Assembly (NCBI GenBank): GCA_022835495.1
Contig: BQOK01000001.1
Span: forward strand, 1,116,001 to 1,180,000
DNA: 64,000 nt
Source: Oscillospiraceae bacterium
Lineage (GTDB): Bacteria > Bacillota > Clostridia > Oscillospirales > Ruminococcaceae
Direction of reading: 5' to 3'
Part shown: piece by piece, positions 59,311 through 64,000 of the stretch
How positions within the stretch are numbered: the first letter of the stretch is position 1
Layout of the letters: each line of letters begins with the position of its first letter
Notes under the pieces: generated by a model
The model's input: the letters and a program-made list of their open reading frames with translations, nothing else
Told to the model about the DNA's origin: nothing
The model's database searches: none
Program-made: the position numbers and the translations under genes

Positions 59311-60003
59311 ATGATCCCCATGCTGGGCACCCTTGTAAATACCGCCGCCATTTTGGCGGGCAGCCTTGCGGGCAGCGCCCTGAAAAAGGGGCTGGGCAAA
59401 AAGTATCAGAACGCCCTGTACGACGCCATGGGGTTTGCCGCCGCTTTCCTTGGCGTCAATGCCGTGGCCTCCAACCTGCCCCACAGCGAATTTCCGGTGC
59501 TGTTCATTCTGAGCCTGGCCGCAGGCAGCGTTGTGGGCGAAAAGCTGGATCTGGACGGAAGGTTCCAGCGCCTGGTGGATCGGGTGTCCGGCGGGGGGCT
59601 GGCGCAGGGGCTCTCCACCGGTATTTTGCTGTGCTGTGTGGGTACCCTTTCGATCCTGGGGCCGATCCAAAGCGCCCTGGGGGGCGACAACACCTACCTT
59701 TTTACCAACGCCACGCTGGACTTTGTTACTTTTCTGGTGCTGGGGTCCACCTACGGCGTGGGGATGTGCGCCGCCGCCGGCGTGCTGTTTTTGTGGCAGG
59801 GGGCGATCTACCTGGGGGCAAGCGCGCTGCAGGGCTTTTTGCAGGGCGGCCTTTTGTGCGAGCTGTCGATCGTGGGCGGGGTGCTGATCGCCGCGTCCGG
59901 CCTGTCCATTTTAAAGATCAAGCACACCAAGGCCCTCAACATGCTGCCCAGCCTTTTGGTGCCGGTGCTGTGGTACGGGGGCCGCGCGCTGCTGGGGCTG
60001 TGA
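59311..60003 (+). CDS. DUF554 family membrane protein
   Basis: A 230-residue protein with about six membrane segments and the DUF554 opening G-T-L-V-N-T-A-A-I-L-A-G-S-L (about 5-18). The family may transport small molecules, but function is unproven. AAAAGGAG precedes the ATG. Confidence 0.88.
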   Translation: MIPMLGTLVNTAAILAGSLAGSALKKGLGKKYQNALYDAMGFAAAFLGVNAVASNLPHSEFPVLFILSLAAGSVVGEKLDLDGRFQRLVDRVSGGGLAQGLSTGILLCCVGTLSILGPIQSALGGDNTYLFTNATLDFVTFLVLGSTYGVGMCAAAGVLFLWQGAIYLGASALQGFLQGGLLCELSIVGGVLIAASGLSILKIKHTKALNMLPSLLVPVLWYGGRALLGL

Positions 60004-60075
60004 GCAGCCGGGCCGCCTGTTTGAAGGTACGCCCCGGCGCAGCCGGCTGCCCAGGCTTTTGAAAAGGAGAAGATC

Positions 60076-60588
60076 ATGGAAGTAAGACTGGCCGTACCGG
60101 CCGATCTGCCGCAGCTCAAGGCGGTATATCAAAAGATCATCCGGCATATGGATGAAAACGGCGTTCCGATCTGGGACGAGGTTTACCCCTGCACGCTTTT
60201 TGCCGCTGACGTGGAGGCGCACCGCCTTTACATTCTGGAAAAGGACGGCCGGATCGCGGGAGCATTCGCCCTGTGCGATTCCAGTGCGGGCGCGGGTTGT
60301 GTGGAATGGAAAGAGCCGCAGGCAAAGGCGTTTTACATCGACCGGCTTGGGGTGAGCGTGGAGCACCGCAGAGAAGGGCTCGGCAGCGTGCTGCTGCGCG
60401 GGGCGGCGGAGCTTGCAAGGGCGAAGGGCGCTTGCTGGCTGCGGCTTTTCGTGGTGGACATCAACCGGCCCGCGATGGAGCTGTATGTTAAAAACGGGTT
60501 TCAAAGAGTCGGCGGTGTTTACGAGGAAAAAATCGCCGAGGATATGGTGCTGCGCGAATTTGGGTTTGAGCTGGGGCTTTGCCCCTGA
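60076..60588 (+). CDS. GNAT-family N-acetyltransferase
   Basis: A 170-residue acetyltransferase. The acetyl-CoA motif is R-R-E-G-L-G-S-V-L-L (about 97-106, the usual R-x-x-G-x-G/A), preceded by the strand I-D-R-L-G-V. The substrate is unknown. AAAAGGAG precedes the ATG. Confidence 0.85.
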   Translation: MEVRLAVPADLPQLKAVYQKIIRHMDENGVPIWDEVYPCTLFAADVEAHRLYILEKDGRIAGAFALCDSSAGAGCVEWKEPQAKAFYIDRLGVSVEHRREGLGSVLLRGAAELARAKGACWLRLFVVDINRPAMELYVKNGFQRVGGVYEEKIAEDMVLREFGFELGLCP

Positions 60589-60617
60589 GCGTTTGCGCAT
60601 TGCCGCAAGGCTTTAAA

Positions 60618-60660
60618 CACAGCGAGGGGGGAATGGCTTTGCCGTTCCCCCCTCGCTGTG
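60618..60660 (+). terminator. Hairpin terminator after the acetyltransferase
   Basis: CACAGCGAGGGGGGAA pairs with TTCCCCCCTCGCTGTG. The T-tract is weak (CTTGTTT), so efficiency is uncertain. Confidence 0.6.
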
Positions 60661-60808
60661 CTTGTTTATGGAAATGAATTTTTTGGAAAGCGCGCAGGGG
60701 CAAAAGAGCCTTTATTTTCCTGCGGCTATTTTTTACAGCCTGTTCACACATCAAACAGCGAACGGATGTATATTATTATTGTACAAACGTGAACGGAGGT
60801 TCATTTTT

Positions 60809-61501
60809 ATGCCGCAGATTTTGAAAGATGAGGTGCGGGCGCGCATTCTGCAGGCCGCTACCCAGGAGCTGCTGAGCCACGGCGAGGGCGCGGGCATGCG
60901 CCAGATTGCCCGTGCCGCAGGCATTACGCCGGGCAACCTGTACCGTTATTATTCCGGCAAGGAAGAGCTGGTGGCGGCCATTACCGCGCCGGTGGTGGAA
61001 GGGCTGGCCGGGATCGTGCGCAGGGCCAGCGGCGAGGCCCTTGCCCTGGGGCAGGCCGAGCTGCCGCCTCTGCCGCAGGGCGAGGGCTGCGTGGGCCTGG
61101 TGGAAAACGAGTTCCGCGCCCTGATGCGCGAGATTCTGGTGCATCTGGCGGTACTGTGCCGGCAGTATCCCGAGCCCGCGGCGATTTTGCTGCACACCGC
61201 CAGCGCGGGCGAAACCCTGATCGGCTGGTTCCGGCAGGTGGTGGACCAGGCCATTGTGCGGATGCTGCGCCCGGCGGGGTGCGGCGCAGAGCAGATTAAA
61301 GCGCTGGCCGACGCCGAGTGCCAGGCGTTCTGCGCCGGGGTGGGGGTGCTGCTGGAAGCCTGCTGCGCCCCGCAGCAGGTGGACGCGGAGCGGCTGATCG
61401 ACGGATATCTGGAGCTGCACGTGGGGGGAGTGGCCGGCCTTTTGCGTCGGGGCTTTGCCAGCGGCGCGATTCTGCCGGGGGAGGTGGAGCAAAATGCCTG
61501 A
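60809..61501 (+). CDS. TetR-family regulator of the efflux operon
   Basis: A 230-residue repressor: N-terminal HTH (about 25-45, M-R-Q-I-A-R-A-A-G-I-T-P-G-N-L-Y-R-Y-Y) and a ligand-binding C-terminus. ATG 60809 follows GGAGG; upstream in-frame codons are within the promoter region. Short repeats (GCGAACGG, GTGAACGG) upstream may be operator parts. It overlaps the adaptor gene by 8 bases, so it probably controls its own operon. Confidence 0.88.
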   Translation: MPQILKDEVRARILQAATQELLSHGEGAGMRQIARAAGITPGNLYRYYSGKEELVAAITAPVVEGLAGIVRRASGEALALGQAELPPLPQGEGCVGLVENEFRALMREILVHLAVLCRQYPEPAAILLHTASAGETLIGWFRQVVDQAIVRMLRPAGCGAEQIKALADAECQAFCAGVGVLLEACCAPQQVDAERLIDGYLELHVGGVAGLLRRGFASGAILPGEVEQNA

Positions 61502-63077
61502 GCTCAAAGAGCGATTTTTGAAAAACCGGCGCGGGCTGTGCAAGCTCGCCTTTGCCGCGGCGGTGTGCGCGGCGGCGCTGGCCCTGACGGGGGCGGCCCT
61601 GGGGCGCACGGCCAGCGCCCAGCAGCAGACCCCTGAGGAAAAGGTATACCGGGTGGGTACCCTGCAGGCGGCCCCCACCGGCAACGACGTTTACCTGCAT
61701 TACACCGGCCTGGTGCAGCCGGCGGCAACCGAACAGTGCACCTTTGGCGCTGTAGGCACCATCCGGAGCATTTATGTAAAAGAGGGCGACGCGGTTCAAA
61801 AGGGCCAGGTGCTGGCCGAGATCGACCCGGACGACGCGCAGCGCCAGGCCGACAATTTGAAGCGGGTGGCGGAGCAGGCCGACAGCACTGCCGCCACAGC
61901 CCAAAAGGCCCGGGACGAGGCCCAAAAGGATTATGAGAAAGCCTGTGAAGGGGCAAACGGCGACGATTTGGCCAGCGCAAAAAGCGCCCGGGATACCGCG
62001 CAGGCCAGCCGGGACGCAAAGCAGGCCGAACTGGACGGCTACAACGCACGGGTGGAGGCGGACCGGCAGAAGGTTGCCGCGGCGGAGGAAGAGGTGACGA
62101 CCGCTCAGACTGCGCTGGATGCGGCGAATCAGGAGCTTGAAACGGCAAAAAGCAATAGAGATGCGCTGGGTGAAGGGGCAACGCAGGAAGAAAAAGACGC
62201 GGCCGACGAGGCGGTGGAAACCGCGCAGGGAAAGGTGACGAAAGCCCAGGGGGATTTGGAAACCGCCAAAGGAAACCAGACCGCTGCCGCCGCCGCGCTG
62301 ACCACGAGCCAGGGCCTTGCCGCAAGCGCCCAGACCCAGCTTGCGGCGCTGGAAACCGAGCTCACCGCCCGCCAGGCCGCATATGACGCGCTGAAAGGCC
62401 AGGGGGGCGATTCCGCCGCGGCCAACCTGCAAAAGCAGCGGCTGGACGCAGCGGAGAGCGCCCTGAGCGCGGCCAAAAGCGCCCAGATCGCCGCCCGCAA
62501 CAACTACGAAAGCGCCGTGCAGGCCCTTGGGGACTGCCGCCTGAAAGCGGCGTCGGACGGCTATGTGATAAAGGTAGTGGGCAGCGAGGGCGGCCTTGCC
62601 ACCCCGCTGGCGCCGGTGGTGGTGCTGGGCAGCCACGAAGCCGTGGCCCAGTTCGGAGCGTCCCAAAGCGACGTGCGGAGCCTGGCCGTGGGCCAGAGCG
62701 CCGCCGTGACGGTGGAGGGGCAGGAGTATACCGGCGTGGTAAAAAGCATTGCGGTGCTGCCGGACGAAACCACCCGCACCTACACGGTGGATGTGGAGAT
62801 CGGCGGCGACACGGGCGATTTTTATCTGGGTGAGATGGCCGCGGTGAAGATCGGCGTGGGCGAGCGCACCGGCACCTGGCTGCCCCTGGCCGTGGTGATG
62901 AACGACGGCGAGGATTACGTGTACCTGGTGGAGGACGGCCGGGCGGTGCGCCGCACCGTGACCCTTTTGGACGTGAGCGATGATATGGTGCTGGTGAGCG
63001 GGCTGGAAAACGGGGGCCAGGTCATCAGCGAGGGCATGAAGACAGTGCGCAGCGGCAGCGCTGTGAGCGTGGGCTAG
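61494..63077 (+). CDS. RND efflux membrane-fusion protein
   Basis: A 527-residue adaptor. One N-terminal membrane segment (about 16-38), a lipoyl/biotinyl-like half (G-T-I-R-S-I-Y-V-K-E-G-D-A-V near 93), a very long Ala/Glu/Lys coiled-coil hairpin (about 120-345), the second lipoyl half, and beta-barrel domains. The hairpin is longer than in typical AcrA-type adaptors. It is co-transcribed with TetR and the pump. Confidence 0.88.
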   Translation: MPELKERFLKNRRGLCKLAFAAAVCAAALALTGAALGRTASAQQQTPEEKVYRVGTLQAAPTGNDVYLHYTGLVQPAATEQCTFGAVGTIRSIYVKEGDAVQKGQVLAEIDPDDAQRQADNLKRVAEQADSTAATAQKARDEAQKDYEKACEGANGDDLASAKSARDTAQASRDAKQAELDGYNARVEADRQKVAAAEEEVTTAQTALDAANQELETAKSNRDALGEGATQEEKDAADEAVETAQGKVTKAQGDLETAKGNQTAAAAALTTSQGLAASAQTQLAALETELTARQAAYDALKGQGGDSAAANLQKQRLDAAESALSAAKSAQIAARNNYESAVQALGDCRLKAASDGYVIKVVGSEGGLATPLAPVVVLGSHEAVAQFGASQSDVRSLAVGQSAAVTVEGQEYTGVVKSIAVLPDETTRTYTVDVEIGGDTGDFYLGEMAAVKIGVGERTGTWLPLAVVMNDGEDYVYLVEDGRAVRRTVTLLDVSDDMVLVSGLENGGQVISEGMKTVRSGSAVSVG

Positions 63078-63088
63078 GGGGCGGCGGC

Positions 63089-64000
63089 ATGGAAAAGATC
63101 GAGCGGGCCCTTTTGAAAAACCGGGGCATCGTGGTGTTCTTTATGGTCATTGTGGCGGCGCTGGGCCTGTTTTGCTACTACATCATCCCCAAGCAGGAGA
63201 ACCCCACCACCACCATTGCGGCGGCGGTCATTACCACCGGGTACCCTGGCGCGGGCCCGGAAGAGGTGGAGAGCTTTGTGACCGAAAAGCTGGAGGACAA
63301 GGTCAAGACCCTGGACCGGGTAAAATATTACACCAGCATGAGCATGGACTCCGCCAGTGTGATCACCGTGATGTACGACGACGACGTGTACATCGACGAG
63401 GTGGAAACAAAGCTGCGGCAGGCGGTGGCGGACGTGCAGGGCGAGCTGCCCTCCACCTGCCAGGAGAGCGTGGTGCGCACCGACCTGATCACCAACAATG
63501 CGTTCATCATCAGCCTTTCCAGCGATGTGTATTCGGCCGCCGAGCTGGAAAGCTTTGCAAAAACGATCCAGGGCGGGCTGGAACAGGTGAAGGGCGTTTC
63601 CGGCGTGAGCATTGCCGGCGAAAAGGAAAAGCGGGTGGTGGTGGAGGCCGATATCCGCCAGATGCGGCTGTATGGCATTTCCATCGAGAATATCCTGCAG
63701 CTGATGCAGGCGCAGAACCTTTCGATCCCGGCGGGCAGCATCACCTACGAATCTGGCTCCATCAATGTGGCCAGCTCCGGCCTGTTCGAGAACCTGGCCG
63801 ACATTGAGAACACCGTAGTGGCCGGCGCCGAGGATTCGCTGAGCTTTGTAAAGCTCAAGGACGTGGCACAGGTCTACATCGAGGACGCGGACGAGAGCTA
63901 CTACACCCAGGACGGCCGGGACGCGGTGCTGCTGGTGGGCAAGCTGGAAAAGGGCGAGAACGCGGTGAACATCGGCAAGGAGCTGCGCCGCACCCTGGAC
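63089..64000 (+). CDS. RND-family efflux pump, N-terminal part (cut by window end)
   Basis: The first 304 codons of an AcrB/HAE1-type proton-driven exporter. Seen: first membrane helix at about 12-32, then G-Y-P-G-A-G-P-E-E-V-E near residue 50 and the PN1/PC1 porter segments. ATG 63089 is 11 bases after the adaptor stop. The remaining transporter lies beyond the window. Substrate unknown. Confidence 0.9.
   Translation, partial: MEKIERALLKNRGIVVFFMVIVAALGLFCYYIIPKQENPTTTIAAAVITTGYPGAGPEEVESFVTEKLEDKVKTLDRVKYYTSMSMDSASVITVMYDDDVYIDEVETKLRQAVADVQGELPSTCQESVVRTDLITNNAFIISLSSDVYSAAELESFAKTIQGGLEQVKGVSGVSIAGEKEKRVVVEADIRQMRLYGISIENILQLMQAQNLSIPAGSITYESGSINVASSGLFENLADIENTVVAGAEDSLSFVKLKDVAQVYIEDADESYYTQDGRDAVLLVGKLEKGENAVNIGKELRRTLD

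Noticed and set aside
56505-59399. 964-codon minus-strand open frame opposite purA and dapL
   Set aside because: It covers two recognised enzymes on the other strand and its translation shows no conserved motif.

Overview
The window comes from a GC-rich, Gram-positive-lineage anaerobe, most likely an Oscillospirales/Ruminococcaceae-type gut Clostridium. The evidence is the class of the conserved genes (type III glutamine synthetase, LL-diaminopimelate aminotransferase, rplM-rpsI as a two-gene operon), consensus sigma-A promoters, AGGAGG ribosome sites and the families in the mobile elements. No tRNA, rRNA or CRISPR array was seen.

Layout. (1) 1-2140 is chromosomal: the 5' end of alr and a TtcA-type tRNA thiolase on the minus strand, then rplM-rpsI and their terminator. 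(2) About 2141-28925 is a truncated integrative conjugative element. It has a TGGGTTAAC repeat cluster, a DUF5348 protein, a winged-helix protein, an AbiEi/AbiEii type IV toxin-antitoxin pair, and a conjugation operon (pilin-like, VirB6, NlpC/P60-3D peptidase, PrgI, VirB4, DUF5697, DUF6100, VirD4). It also carries a second wHTH/nucleotidyltransferase pair, an S1-domain gene split by an IS, and a 1,519-residue thioester/Cna-B adhesin. No relaxase or integrase is present, so its right part is missing. (3) 30257-37446 and 38778-52177 are two blocks of one transposable (Mu-type) prophage. The first is the head module (terminase, portal, MuF-type minor capsid protein, scaffold, capsid). The second is the early/middle module (MuA, MuB, Gam, GemA, Mor, DUF2730, DUF3486, a NusG paralogue). 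(4) From 53625 the chromosome resumes: glnN, purA, dapL, a DUF554 membrane protein, a GNAT acetyltransferase, and a TetR-MFP-RND efflux operon cut by the window end.

Five same-length (1,331 bp), same-orientation copies of one IS3-family element organise the middle. Flanking duplications show that copies 1 and 4 are simple insertions. The left flank of copy 5 and the right flank of copy 2 share CGGG and rejoin in frame into one 104-codon small-terminase gene. The early block therefore originally lay directly upstream of the head block. The present order reflects recombination between IS copies or an assembly error at the repeats. Tail and lysis genes are absent, so the prophage looks defective.

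The most interesting cargo is the MuF minor capsid protein. It ends in a zincin domain resembling anthrax lethal factor (HETAH, then an EIFAELF motif) and is followed by a small gene that could encode immunity. The early prophage region also holds two families of repeated GC-rich hairpin elements whose stems show compensatory changes between copies.
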